Source: Ereboglobus sp.
GTDB lineage: Bacteria; Verrucomicrobiota; Verrucomicrobiia; Opitutales; Opitutaceae
NCBI GenBank assembly: GCA_029974595.1
Contig: JARKRC010000045.1
Location: 26,001-90,000 of the forward strand
Direction of reading: 5' to 3'
DNA: 64,000 nt
The position numbers and the translations under genes were made by a program. The notes under the pieces were generated by a model. That model worked only from the letters and a program-made list of their open reading frames with translations. It had not been told where the DNA came from and ran no database searches. Position 1 is the first letter of the stretch; every line of letters begins with the position of its first letter. Positions 42,679 to 56,356 of the stretch are shown piece by piece.

Positions 42679-43671
42679 ATGAACTCAAGATACACAGACC
42701 AGCAGGTGCGCTTCGCGGCGAAATTGTATTACGTGGACGGCGTCAGCCAGACCGAGGTGGCGCGGCTCGTGCAGGTTTCGCAGGCCAAGGTCTCGCGCCT
42801 GCTGGCGGCTGCGCGCGAGCGCGGAATCGTGCGCATAACCGTCGATGCTTACGAGCCGCGCGATGACGAACTCGAAAAGGAAATCCGCGACGTCTTCGGC
42901 CTCGGCAATGCTATCGTGGTGAAAACCGCTCCCGGCGCGTCCGGCGACGTGCTGCGCGCGACGGTGGGGCACATCGGCGCGCAATACGTGGCGGCGCTGA
43001 TTCCCGATTCCGGCGTGCTGGCCATTGCCGGCGGGCGAGCGGTGCGCGAGCTCTGCGAGCGCCTGCCCGAGCGCGATGGCCGCCGCCTGACGATCGTGCA
43101 GGCGATGGGCGGCATTGATTCGGGGGTCAACTCCGAGGATGCGATCGAGCTGGGGCGCTCGCTGGTGCAGCGCTGGGGCGGGTTCTTCATGACGCTGAGC
43201 ACGCCAGCCTTCGTGCCGAACAAGCGCACGCGCGATTCGTTTCTCGGTTTTAAGCAGATCCACGCCGTATGGGATCGTTTTACGCAGGCGGGCGCGGCGC
43301 TCGTGGGCATCGGGGCGATGGAGGCCTCGGCCTTTGTCGCGCGCGGCGTCCTCACGACGCAAGACATCGAGGATCTCAAAAAACACGGCGCGGTCGGCGA
43401 GATTTGCGGGCGCTTTTTCGACAAAAACGGCAGCGAATGCGACACGCCGTGGCGGGAGCGCGTGATCAGCATCGGGCTGGCCGGATTGCGGCAGATTCCG
43501 CAGGTGGTCGCGATCGTGCCCGGCGCCGAGCGGGCTCACGCGGTGGCCGCGGCAATCCGCGGGCGTCTGATCAAAACGCTTGTGACCGACGAGACCGGGG
43601 CGCGCGCCCTGCTCGCGCTCAAGCCGGCGCGCGGCGCGGGCAGGACTTCTTCTGGGAAAACCAAGAAATGA
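42679..43671 (+). CDS. SorC/DeoR-family sugar-binding transcriptional regulator
   Basis: A 330-residue regulator with an N-terminal HTH (residues about 6-50: QVRFAAKLYYVDGVSQTEVARLVQVSQAKVSRLLAAARERGIVRI) and a C-terminal sugar-phosphate-binding domain of the SorC type (LAIAGGRAVRELCERLP, ALVGIGAMEASAFVARGVLT, GEICGRFFDKNGSEC). It should control its own operon in response to a phosphorylated sugar. It sits between the transporter and the isomerase, which it is likely to regulate with them through the palindrome at 41214. Confidence 0.9.
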   Translation: MNSRYTDQQVRFAAKLYYVDGVSQTEVARLVQVSQAKVSRLLAAARERGIVRITVDAYEPRDDELEKEIRDVFGLGNAIVVKTAPGASGDVLRATVGHIGAQYVAALIPDSGVLAIAGGRAVRELCERLPERDGRRLTIVQAMGGIDSGVNSEDAIELGRSLVQRWGGFFMTLSTPAFVPNKRTRDSFLGFKQIHAVWDRFTQAGAALVGIGAMEASAFVARGVLTTQDIEDLKKHGAVGEICGRFFDKNGSECDTPWRERVISIGLAGLRQIPQVVAIVPGAERAHAVAAAIRGRLIKTLVTDETGARALLALKPARGAGRTSSGKTKK

Positions 43672-43681
43672 AAGGAAAACA

Positions 43682-44146
43682 ATGACTGCAAAACCATCCG
43701 TTGTGATCGGCTGCGATGAAGCGGCCTGGGAGTTGAAGGAAACGCTCAAGAAATATATCGAGAGCCTGGGCCATGCCGTGGAAGACGTGGGGCCGGGACA
43801 GGGCGTGTCGGTGCTGTATCCCGACGTGGCGCTCGCGGCTGCGGAGGCGGTCCGCAGCGGACGTCATGCGCGCGGCGTATTGCTGTGCGGCACGGGCATC
43901 GGCATGGCGATGACCGCAAACAAGGTTCCGGGTGTGCGCGCCGCGCAGGCCCACGACACGTATTCGGCGGAAAGGGCCAGCAAGAGCAACGACGCGCAGA
44001 TCGTCACGATCGGCGCGCGCGTGGTCGGCCCCGAACTGGCCAAGGCAATCGTGCGGAGCTTTCTGGAGTCGGAGTTCGAGGGAGGCCGCTCGCTGCCGAA
44101 GGTGGAGCGCATGACGCAGATCGAGCGCATGACGCATCAGGCGTAG
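43682..44146 (+). CDS. RpiB/LacA/LacB-family sugar-phosphate isomerase
   Basis: A 154-residue aldose-ketose isomerase fold: GCDEAAWELK, LLCGTGIGMAMTANKVPGVRAA with catalytic Cys69, and IGARVVGPELAKAIVRSFL. The usual N-terminal D-H pair (GxDHAG) reads DEAA, and the ring-opening His of E. coli RpiB (RQHND) is Ser102 (SKSND). This argues against ribose-5-phosphate and for a linear or different substrate, as in erythritol-type RpiB paralogues. It is the third gene of the transporter-regulator operon, 10 bases after the regulator. Confidence 0.82.
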   Translation: MTAKPSVVIGCDEAAWELKETLKKYIESLGHAVEDVGPGQGVSVLYPDVALAAAEAVRSGRHARGVLLCGTGIGMAMTANKVPGVRAAQAHDTYSAERASKSNDAQIVTIGARVVGPELAKAIVRSFLESEFEGGRSLPKVERMTQIERMTHQA

Positions 44147-44169
44147 AAAAAATCTGGAATCCAAATCAC

Positions 44170-44206
44170 AAGCGGCGGGGCGCAGCGCGTCTCGCCGCTT
44201 CGCTTG
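44170..44206 (+). terminator. Hairpin downstream of the isomerase gene
   Basis: AAGCGGCG (44170-44177) pairs with CGCCGCTT (44193-44200), 24 bases after the isomerase stop. There is no T run, so it may be a weak terminator or an mRNA-stabilising hairpin. Confidence 0.4.
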
Positions 44207-44240
44207 AAACCAGCGGCCGGGAACGTCCGCTATTTGGAAG

Positions 44241-44297
44241 GGCGCGACTTCGTCGCGTCGGGCGACTGGAAAGTCGCCCCTCCGTGTCGCACGCGTT
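44241..44297 (-). repeat. ACGCGTGCGAC-type repeat element, locus 2 (single copy)
   Basis: This is a single divergent copy of the element seen as inverted pairs at 22638-22799 and 61693-61832. It has GGCGCGACTTCGTCGCG and GGCGACTGGAAAGTCGCC hairpins, then GTGTCGCACGCGTTC. It lies between the isomerase operon and the secreted protein gene. Confidence 0.65.
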
Positions 44298-44383
44298 CTT
44301 TTATGGTTTCAGCGAGGTTTTCGTGGAGCGATTGCTGCTCCCTTGAAAAATCCCGGGGATGCGCAGACACTCCCTCCCGATTC

Positions 44384-45082
44384 ATGAACAACCGCCGTTT
44401 TTGCACCTGGCCGATTTTCTCTTTCCTGCTGTTTGCGTTCTGCGCATCGCATGGTTTTCTGCGCGCGGCGGATGAAGGCGGGAAGGCCGCGGACTTGGGC
44501 GGGGGGCTGTTTTATTTTCGTGTGACGAATCTTTCCGGGCAGCTCGCCGATGCGCGTGCGGCGCTCGCAAAACATGCCGCGCTCGTGGTCGATTTGCGCG
44601 GGGTTGAAGCAGGCATGGCCGATTTGCGCGCGTTGCGTTCCGCGCTGACGCCGGCGGATGCGAAGGCGCGTGTCGCGCGTTTTGTTTTGATCAATCGCGA
44701 GACGGCCGCGGCGATTCCGTTCACGCTCAACGCCGGGTTGCCGGACGGCTCGGTGCCGGGCGTGATCGTGATTGCGCCCGCCGCGGCGGGCGTGCCTGCG
44801 GACGTGAAGACACCGGGTTCAAATGATGACGACAAGGCGGCGTGCGAGGCGATTGCGAAGGGCGCGGCGCCCACGACGCTGATCGATCACCAGCCGGACA
44901 AGAAGCGTTATGACGAGGTTGTGCTGGTGCGGGAACATCAAGGGCTGGCCGTGCCGGAGGACGAGGTTGAAAGCCGCGGCGAGACTGAACAAAAGGACGC
45001 GCCGGCGAAACCGCTGACGGATTCGGTGTTGCAGGCCGCAGTGCACACGCATCGCGCCCTGGCGGCGTTGAAGCGGTTGTAG
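44384..45082 (+). CDS. Secreted protein of unknown function
   Basis: A 232-residue product with an N-terminal Sec signal (RRFCTWPIFSFLLFAFCASHGFLRAA). The mature part begins GGGLFYFRVTNLSGQLADARAALAKHAALVVDLRGVEAG, an alpha/beta pattern that I do not recognise. The start at 44384 is chosen because it opens the signal peptide; the 60 upstream in-frame codons run through the repeat element. It is convergent with the chorismatase gene three bases away. No function can be assigned. Confidence 0.65.
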   Translation: MNNRRFCTWPIFSFLLFAFCASHGFLRAADEGGKAADLGGGLFYFRVTNLSGQLADARAALAKHAALVVDLRGVEAGMADLRALRSALTPADAKARVARFVLINRETAAAIPFTLNAGLPDGSVPGVIVIAPAAAGVPADVKTPGSNDDDKAACEAIAKGAAPTTLIDHQPDKKRYDEVVLVREHQGLAVPEDEVESRGETEQKDAPAKPLTDSVLQAAVHTHRALAALKRL

Positions 45083-45085
45083 CGT

Positions 45086-46063
45086 TTACAGCGCGCGGAT
45101 GAGGGTGGCTTCGATTTCGATGTCGAGACTGGCGCGGCAGATGTCGCTGCGAAGCCAGATGACGTGGTCGTTTGCGCGCAGAAAACCGGTGCCGTCCGCG
45201 GGCGCGAGGAGGGCCTGGGCGCGGGGAAGATCGGCGGCGTTGCGGAGATAAATCTTGATGTGGCGCTGCCAGTCGCAGTCGTCGCGGGATTCGATGGCCG
45301 GGCTCGCGCCGCAGGTTTCGGTGATGAGGCGGAGGTTGTCGAGGGTGCAGGCGATTTGTCCGTCGAGATCGCCGGCGTGTTGCGTGGCGTGGCCTGTGAT
45401 GGATGCGGTGCCGGAGATGAAAACGAGGGCGCGGTTGTTTTCGTTGACGGAGGTGGCGCGCGCGAAACTGGGCGGGCGGGGGCCGTGTTCGGGCGGGTAA
45501 AGGTATGCGGGGATTTGACGCGGGTTTTCATGATGGCGCGGCGCGGCGCGCCCGGCGACATACATCACGCAGAGCGAGTCGCTTTCGCAACCGACGGCGG
45601 ACGCGGCGGGCATGTGGCGGCTGGCGTCTGCGTGGTAGGCGTCTTCAAAGGCGCCGGCGCGCCCGCGGCAAAACTCGCGGTAGTTTTCCTTTTCACCAGT
45701 CCAGCGGTTGATGTGCGGGACATAATTCCAGATGCGGTAAAGGTGATGGCGCCGGGTGGTGTCGAGGAGATCGCGGTAAAGCTTGCGAGTGGTTTGCGCG
45801 AGCGTGGCATCGGTCACGGGGATGCGCGCGCAGCCGATGCGGATGTTGGCGTGTTCGTAGAGATCGAATGCGCCGTGCGTGCCGACGGGGGCGAAGTCGG
45901 CGAAGATGCGTTCGGAGCTTTTGCCGGCGAGCCAGCGCGCGGGGATGTGGAGGTTGCTGCCGGCGGAGACGAGCGAGAGCGAGCAGGCGGGCGTATCGTC
46001 GTGCAAGGGCGTGCCCGCGCCCGAGAATGTGCAGGTGAGGTGATTGGCGCCGGTTGATGACAT
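45086..46063 (-). CDS. Chorismatase-like enzyme (FkbO/Hyg5/XanB2 family)
   Basis: The 325-residue product resembles chorismate-converting enzymes that yield dihydroxycyclohexadiene carboxylate, 3-hydroxybenzoate or 3-/4-hydroxybenzoate. The central LYRIWNYVPHINRWTGEKENYREFCRGRAGAFEDAY run is the family hallmark, and the C-terminal IEIEATLI carries the conserved Glu. The repeat fold is related to RidA trimers. Which product is formed depends on a few active-site residues that I cannot score. It lies 51 bases downstream of gyrA on the same strand. No aromatic polyene, ubiquinone or polyketide genes are near. Confidence 0.7.
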   Translation of the reverse strand: MSSTGANHLTCTFSGAGTPLHDDTPACSLSLVSAGSNLHIPARWLAGKSSERIFADFAPVGTHGAFDLYEHANIRIGCARIPVTDATLAQTTRKLYRDLLDTTRRHHLYRIWNYVPHINRWTGEKENYREFCRGRAGAFEDAYHADASRHMPAASAVGCESDSLCVMYVAGRAAPRHHENPRQIPAYLYPPEHGPRPPSFARATSVNENNRALVFISGTASITGHATQHAGDLDGQIACTLDNLRLITETCGASPAIESRDDCDWQRHIKIYLRNAADLPRAQALLAPADGTGFLRANDHVIWLRSDICRASLDIEIEATLIRAL

Positions 46064-46078
46064 GCAGGATTTTCGGGA

Positions 46079-46100
46079 GGGCGCGCGTTGCGGCGCGCCC
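46079..46100 (-). terminator. GC-rich hairpin after gyrA
   Basis: GGGCGCGC and GCGCGCCC form an 8-bp stem with a 6-nt loop in the gap between gyrA and the chorismatase gene. Without a T run it is at best an attenuating structure. Confidence 0.4.
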
Positions 46101-46114
46101 CGTAATTGCGGATT

Positions 46115-48613
<2,499 letters not shown>

Positions 48614-48635
48614 TTAGAAATTCGGTGGGTTTGGC

Positions 48636-49179
48636 TTGAACAGCAAAGGCGCGAAGGGCGCAAAGGTCGGAAAGAAGTGGGAAGGCTGGCGTGTTGTGAT
48701 AGGCGGTATTTTTTGCGGTTCCAGCTGTTCAGGTCAGGTTTCTGTTTGGAAATCGTGATTCAGGATGCGGGTGATTCCGTTTTTTGTGAGTGGAACATTA
48801 AAATTGACGAGGAGGCCGAGCGGCAGGTGGAGGAGCTTCAGGTAGGTAATGAGCTGGGCTTGGTGCACCGGGTGGATGCTTTCAACGGCTTTGAGTTCGA
48901 TGAGCAATTTTCCTTCAAGGAGGAGGTCAACACGGTAGGCGTTGGCGATGCTGTGGCCGCGATATTTGAGGGAGAGTGTTTTCTCTGATTCGGTTTTGAT
49001 GCCAACTTGATTGAGTTCGAGCGCGAGGCATTGCCTATAAGCATCTTCAAGGAGTCCTGGGCCGAGCGTGCGATGGACCGCGAGCGCAGCATTAACTGCT
49101 GCGGCAGCGAGTCGCTCGATTTCGACTGGAACTTCTACTTGTTTCATTCCTTTGCGCTCTTTGCGTCTTTGCTGTTCAA
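48636..49179 (-). mobile_element. Inverted-repeat-bounded cassette 3 (GxxExxY gene) between gyrB and gyrA
   Basis: The arms 48636-48666 and 49149-49179 are inverted copies matching at 28 of 31 bases (TTGAACAGCAAAG...GCGCAAAGG). They enclose the gene 48734-49147 on the gyr strand. The upstream arm lies 22 bases after the gyrB stop, and the downstream arm ends 22 bases before the gyrA ATG. The layout matches cassettes 1 and 2 although the encoded protein belongs to a different family. No transposase or target duplication was found. Confidence 0.72.
48734..49147 (-). CDS. GxxExxY protein (PD-(D/E)XK-like fold)
   Basis: A 137-residue protein with the eponymous motif in LGPGLLEDAYRQCLALEL and the nuclease-like YRVDLLLEGKLLIELKAVESI (D...ExK pattern), then HQAQLITYLKLLHLPLGLLVNFN. 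Such proteins are widespread in Verrucomicrobiota, Planctomycetota and Bacteroidota, and their role is unknown. The ATG at 49147 lies two bases inside the right repeat arm, which supplies an AAAGGA just before it. The intact D-ExK residues suggest possible nuclease activity. Confidence 0.85.
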   Translation of the reverse strand: MKQVEVPVEIERLAAAAVNAALAVHRTLGPGLLEDAYRQCLALELNQVGIKTESEKTLSLKYRGHSIANAYRVDLLLEGKLLIELKAVESIHPVHQAQLITYLKLLHLPLGLLVNFNVPLTKNGITRILNHDFQTET

Positions 49180-49201
49180 AATAAAACTGTGCGAACGCGG
49201 T

Positions 49202-52489
<3,288 letters not shown>

Positions 52490-52582
52490 GGGGCGAGTGT
52501 GCGCATTTTGCGCGGGCTTTTTTATCAGGATTGCAAGCCGCGCATCATGCTTCGTGAGCCGCGAGATTTTGTCATGAGGCGC

Positions 52583-52617
52583 AAAAAAACCGCCTTCGGA
52601 AACGAAGGCGGTTTTTT
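52583..52617. terminator. Bidirectional intrinsic terminator (Rrf2 gene / rpsI)
   Basis: AAAAAACCGCCTTCG and CGAAGGCGGTTTTTT form a perfect stem around a GAAA loop, with T runs on both strands. It ends the rplM-rpsI operon (32 bases after the rpsI stop) and the Rrf2 gene from the other side. Confidence 0.92.
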
Positions 52618-52649
52618 GTTTTGTGGGAGGAAATCGAGTTCCGACCCGC

Positions 52650-53045
52650 TTAGCGCTTCGAGAACTGGTAGCGCTTGCGGGCGCCGGGCTGGCCGGCTTT
52701 CTTGCGCTCTTTTTCGCGCGGATCGCGGCGGATGTGGCCTGCTTTCTTGAGCGCGGAGCGGAGCTCGGGATTGAGCTTCTGGAGCGCGCGGGCGATGCCG
52801 TGGGCAACCGCTCCGGCCTGGCCGGCGACGCCGCCGCCGTCAACAAGCGCGGTGACGTCCACCTTGTCGCGCATCTCGGCGGCGAGGAGGGGGGCGCAGG
52901 CGGCTTTGGTGAAGGTCTCGTGCGAGAAATATTTTTCGAACTCACGGTCGTTGACGATGAGTTTGCCCGTGCCTTCGCTGAGGCGCACGCGGGCTGTGGA
53001 TGTTTTGCGACGGCCGGTGCCGAGGTGAATGACTTTTTCGCTCAT
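52650..53045 (-). CDS. rpsI: 30S ribosomal protein S9
   Basis: The 131-residue protein matches S9 throughout: GTGRRKTSTARVRLSEGTGKLIVNDREFEKYF, VDGGGVAGQAGAVAHGIARAL and the basic tail GARKRYQFSKR, whose terminal Lys-Arg contacts P-site tRNA. It starts nine bases after the rplM stop in the usual L13-S9 operon and is followed by a strong terminator. Confidence 0.97.
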   Translation of the reverse strand: MSEKVIHLGTGRRKTSTARVRLSEGTGKLIVNDREFEKYFSHETFTKAACAPLLAAEMRDKVDVTALVDGGGVAGQAGAVAHGIARALQKLNPELRSALKKAGHIRRDPREKERKKAGQPGARKRYQFSKR

Positions 53046-53054
53046 GTGGGCTGA

Positions 53055-53486
53055 TTATTTGAGAGTGATTTTTTCGGGGTTCTGCGCCTCATGCGTGTGC
53101 GCCGGGCCCTTGAAGACGCGCAGCTTGGTGAGCATCTTGTCGGCGAGGCGGTTTTTCGGGAGCATGCCCTTGACGGCGTGCGTGATGATGAACTCGGGTT
53201 TCTCCTCGCGCATTTTGGCGAGCGGGCGGTAGCGTTCGCCGCCGACGTAGCCGGAGAAGAACATGTATTCGTTTTGCTCGTCCTTTTTGCCGGTGAGCGC
53301 GACTTTTTCGGCGTTGATGACGACAACGTAATCGCCGGTATCGACGTGCGGAGTGTAGGTGGCTTTGTGGCGGCCGCGGATGATGTTGGCGACTTTGACT
53401 GCGAGACGGCCAAGCACGAGCCCGTCGGCATCGATCAGATACCACTTGGGCTGCACTGTCTCTTTCTTGGCGAGGAACGTTTTCAT
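53055..53486 (-). CDS. rplM: 50S ribosomal protein L13
   Basis: The 143-residue protein matches L13: KWYLIDADGLVLGRLAVKVANIIRGRHKATYTPHVDTGDYVVVINAEKVALTGKK, RPLAKMREEKPEFIITHAVKGMLPKNRLADKMLTKLRVF. It is the first gene of the rplM-rpsI operon. In E. coli L13 represses its own mRNA through the leader; I see no clear equivalent structure in the short region before the ATG at 53486. Confidence 0.97.
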   Translation of the reverse strand: MKTFLAKKETVQPKWYLIDADGLVLGRLAVKVANIIRGRHKATYTPHVDTGDYVVVINAEKVALTGKKDEQNEYMFFSGYVGGERYRPLAKMREEKPEFIITHAVKGMLPKNRLADKMLTKLRVFKGPAHTHEAQNPEKITLK

Positions 53487-53584
53487 GAAAGGAAAAGGGG
53501 CTGATTGCTAGCGGGTGGCGGGAAGCTGTCAACTACTGATTGAAAAAATCCGCGCAGCTTCCGGGCGGGGTTTTGTCCGGCGAC

Positions 53585-54484
53585 TCATCCCATGATGGTC
53601 AGTATGATGCCGATCAGCACGCCGGCGACGGCGGGGAGTTTTTTGCGTCCGTTGGGCTCGTGGAAGATGAGCAGGCCGCCCGCAAACGCCACTAGTGTGC
53701 TGCCGCGGCGGAAGCTCGACACGAGCGAAATGAGCGCGTCGGGGTCGCGCAGCGCTTCGAAATACACAAAATCCGCCGCCAGCAACGCAAACGCCATCAA
53801 TGGCACGCTCCAGCGCCACTGGAATTCATTGCGTTTCCACAGGCGCATTTTCCACGCGAGCGTGAGCGGCGCGAAGATGATCACCAGATAAATCGCAAAC
53901 CAGGCCTGCACCGTCGATGCCTTGAAGCCCACTGTGCCGAGCAGGTATTTATCATAAAGCGAGCTGACTGCGCCCAAAAGCGTGCTGCCGACCAGCAGCC
54001 AGACGAATTTGTTTTTCGAGAAATGCACTCCCTCGCCGCGCCCCACGACTGACAGTCCGACAAATGCCGCGAGAGTCGTGAGCACGCCGAGGATTTGCAG
54101 CCATGAGGGGCGTTCGCCAAGCACGAGCAGCGCGCCGAACAGCGTCCACACCGGCCCCGACGCGCGGATCGGCGCGGCGAGCGAAACCGACAGATGTTTC
54201 ACCGCAAAATACGCGCACATCCACGCCGCCGCGACGATGGCCGACTTTGCAAATAACAGCAGGTGCTGGTGCGCGCTGAGCGCTGGCTCCACATGCAAAA
54301 TCCCGGGCAGCGCGGCGGGGTTTGCCGCCTGCACGCCCATGAGCACGAGCCAGACGGCGGCGCTGCACACATTGGCGAAAAACAGCACCGGCAGCACGGC
54401 ATTTTCGCGCACGGAAGCCTTGGTGTACAAGTCGTAACACCCCAGGAAAAATGCTGAAACAAGGCTCGCGACGATCCAGTGCAT
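53585..54484 (-). CDS. EamA/DMT-superfamily transporter
   Basis: A 299-residue inner-membrane protein with ten hydrophobic helices arranged as two EamA repeats. The first contains KHLSVSLAAPIRASGPVWTLFGALLVLGERPSWLQILGVLTTLAAFVGLSVVG. The second contains the corresponding LISLVSSFRRGSTLVAFAGGLLIFHEP. Such proteins export small metabolites such as amino acids, and the substrate is unknown. It stands alone between the ribosomal operon and the RRM gene. Nothing ties it to the arn pathway, so I do not propose it as the missing flippase. Confidence 0.82.
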   Translation of the reverse strand: MHWIVASLVSAFFLGCYDLYTKASVRENAVLPVLFFANVCSAAVWLVLMGVQAANPAALPGILHVEPALSAHQHLLLFAKSAIVAAAWMCAYFAVKHLSVSLAAPIRASGPVWTLFGALLVLGERPSWLQILGVLTTLAAFVGLSVVGRGEGVHFSKNKFVWLLVGSTLLGAVSSLYDKYLLGTVGFKASTVQAWFAIYLVIIFAPLTLAWKMRLWKRNEFQWRWSVPLMAFALLAADFVYFEALRDPDALISLVSSFRRGSTLVAFAGGLLIFHEPNGRKKLPAVAGVLIGIILTIMG

Positions 54485-54733
54485 GCGTGTGACTGCGTAA
54501 GATTTTCGAAACTAAAACCGCCCACCATAATGGGGCCGCCGCCGATGCCAAAACAAAATACCCTTGCCTTTGCGCCCGAGCTCTATGTGCTGCCCTGCCT
54601 TCGTTAGAGAGTTACGTTAGGTCAACAGAAACTGGTGAGTCGTCAGGAGAGCGCAGTTGTTCGAGTGATGATTTCGAAACCCGATGGTCGGGAACGGACT
54701 GGCAGCCACGCTCGCTCTACGAATTCAGAAAAC

Positions 54734-55093
54734 ATGACAGGTAATTCCAAACTCTACGTCGGCAATATGTCCTTCAAGACAACTGAAGACGAACTCCGCG
54801 CCGCTTTCGGCCAATACGGTTCAGTCGCCGATGTTTACGTCGCCATGGACAAGATGACCGGCCGCCCCCGCGGTTTCGCGTTCGTCACCATGGGCACCCC
54901 CGAGGAAGCAAAACTCGCGGCGGAAAAGATGAACGGCGCCGATCTCGGCGGCCGTGCCCTCACAGTCAATGAAGCTCGTCCCAAGGAAGAAGGCGCAGGC
55001 CGTTCCTTCGGTGGCGGCGGCGGTGGACGCGGCGGCTTCGGCGGTCGTGAACGCCGTGGCGGTTTCGGCGGTCCCCGTGAACGCCGCGACTGA
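54734..55093 (+). CDS. RNA-binding protein with one RRM and a Gly/Arg-rich tail
   Basis: A 119-residue protein: RRM domain (residues about 5-80) with RNP2 KLYVGNM and RNP1 RGFAFVTM, then a disordered tail of RGGF/GGR repeats. This is the cyanobacterial/verrucomicrobial Rbp type of small cytoplasmic RNA chaperones, often cold-induced. The ATG at 54734 starts directly at the RRM. The open frame runs 33 codons further upstream in sequence that could instead be a long 5' leader. A strong terminator follows. Confidence 0.9.
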   Translation: MTGNSKLYVGNMSFKTTEDELRAAFGQYGSVADVYVAMDKMTGRPRGFAFVTMGTPEEAKLAAEKMNGADLGGRALTVNEARPKEEGAGRSFGGGGGGRGGFGGRERRGGFGGPRERRD

Positions 55094-55157
55094 TCGACAC
55101 TGACAACCCGACCAATCGGAAAAACGACCGCTCACAAGCATTCGATTTTCCAAAACA

Positions 55158-55192
55158 AAAAGACGAAGTCCCCCAGGGCTTCGTCTTTTTTG
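55158..55192 (+). terminator. Intrinsic terminator of the RRM gene
   Basis: AAAAAGACGAAG pairs with CTTCGTCTTTTTT around a C/G-rich loop, starting 65 bases after the stop. The T run follows the stem directly. Confidence 0.85.
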
Positions 55193-55324
55193 CGCCCGCA
55201 TGTCATCCGGCGCGCCCCGGCCATCCGGAAAGGCGTTCCGATGCTTATCGTTTAAGCTTCCAAATACACCTGTCTTTGTTTTCTACTGAAAGCTCTTCCC
55301 CTTAATTTTCAACGCACATTCATC

Positions 55325-56281
55325 ATGACACGCGTCCTCCTCACCACCACCTCATTCCAAGACACGCCAGGCCCGCATCACGACATGCTGGCCTCGCTCG
55401 GCGTCGAAGTCGTCCGCGAACGCGGCCCGCTTCCCGAATCGCGCATGCTCGAACTCGCCGGCGAGTTCGACGCCTTCCTCTGTGGCGACGACGCCATCAC
55501 CGCCGCCGTTATCGACAAGGCGCTCCCGCGCCTCAAAGTCATCAGCAAATACGGCATCGGCCTTGACAAGATCGACGTCGTCCACGCCAGCGCGAAAAAA
55601 ATCCCAGTCCTCTTCACTCCCGGCGTCAACCACACCACCGTCGCCGAGCACACATTCCTGCTCCTCCTCGCCATCGAGAAGAATTTCCTCTTCCACACCG
55701 ACTCCACCCGTTCCGGCGGTTGGAAACGCAAAACCGGCCGCGAACTTCTTGCCAAGACCATCGGCATCGTCGGTCTCGGGCGCATCGGCAAGGAAGTCGC
55801 GATCCGCGCCCGCGCCTTCGGCATGGACGTCGTCGCCTACGACATCTACTGGGACGAAGCCTTCGCCAAACAATACGACGTCAAGCGCCTCGCCACCAAG
55901 GAGGACGTCTTCAAGACCGCCGATTACATCTCGCTCCACACGAACCTCACGCCAGAGACGCGCGACATGATCAACGCCGCCAGCATCGCCACGATGAAAA
56001 AAGGCGCCATCATCCTCAACTGCGCCCGCGGTGAAATCGTGCACACCGCCGACGTGGCGGCCGCGCTCAAGTCCGGCCAACTCGGCGGCTACGGCACCGA
56101 CGTGCTCGACCAGGAGCCGCCTCCCGCCGATCATCCGCTCCTCAGCGCGCCCAACTGCGTCGTCACGCCGCACATCGGCTCGCGCACCCGGGAAAGCGTC
56201 GTTCGGCAGGCCACCCGCTGCGTCGAAAATTACAAAGCTTTCCTCGAAGGCAAAATCGTCAACCAAGCCAACAAATTCTAA
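55325..56281 (+). CDS. Phosphoglycerate-dehydrogenase-like D-2-hydroxyacid dehydrogenase
   Basis: A 318-residue NAD-dependent dehydrogenase with the Rossmann motif GIVGLGRIGKEVAIRA and catalytic triad Arg (LNCARGEIV), Glu (DVLDQEPPPADHPL) and His (TPHIGSRTRES). It is the short form without an ACT domain. It most resembles SerA-like enzymes but could use another 2-hydroxyacid. The following gene, 75 bases later, encodes an unrelated-fold 2-hydroxyacid dehydrogenase, so the pair may act on one catabolic route. Confidence 0.85.
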   Translation: MTRVLLTTTSFQDTPGPHHDMLASLGVEVVRERGPLPESRMLELAGEFDAFLCGDDAITAAVIDKALPRLKVISKYGIGLDKIDVVHASAKKIPVLFTPGVNHTTVAEHTFLLLLAIEKNFLFHTDSTRSGGWKRKTGRELLAKTIGIVGLGRIGKEVAIRARAFGMDVVAYDIYWDEAFAKQYDVKRLATKEDVFKTADYISLHTNLTPETRDMINAASIATMKKGAIILNCARGEIVHTADVAAALKSGQLGGYGTDVLDQEPPPADHPLLSAPNCVVTPHIGSRTRESVVRQATRCVENYKAFLEGKIVNQANKF

Positions 56282-56300
56282 GATCGCCCATTATTCGCCC

Positions 56301-56330
56301 GACTTAAATCGATCCAAATCGATTTAAGTC
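56301..56330. promoter_or_regulatory. Perfect 13-bp hairpin between two dehydrogenase genes
   Basis: GACTTAAATCGAT and ATCGATTTAAGTC are exact inverted repeats with a CCAA loop, centred in the 75-base gap. There is no T run, so it looks more like a protein-binding site or an mRNA-processing/stability hairpin than a terminator. Confidence 0.55.
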
Positions 56331-56356
56331 GATTTCCAATCACCGCCCATCACGCC

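Noticed and set aside
53585..54484. EamA transporter considered as the missing arnE/arnF flippase
   Set aside because: It is a full ten-helix transporter far from the arn operon, whereas ArnE/ArnF are small four-helix proteins. There is no evidence for a link.
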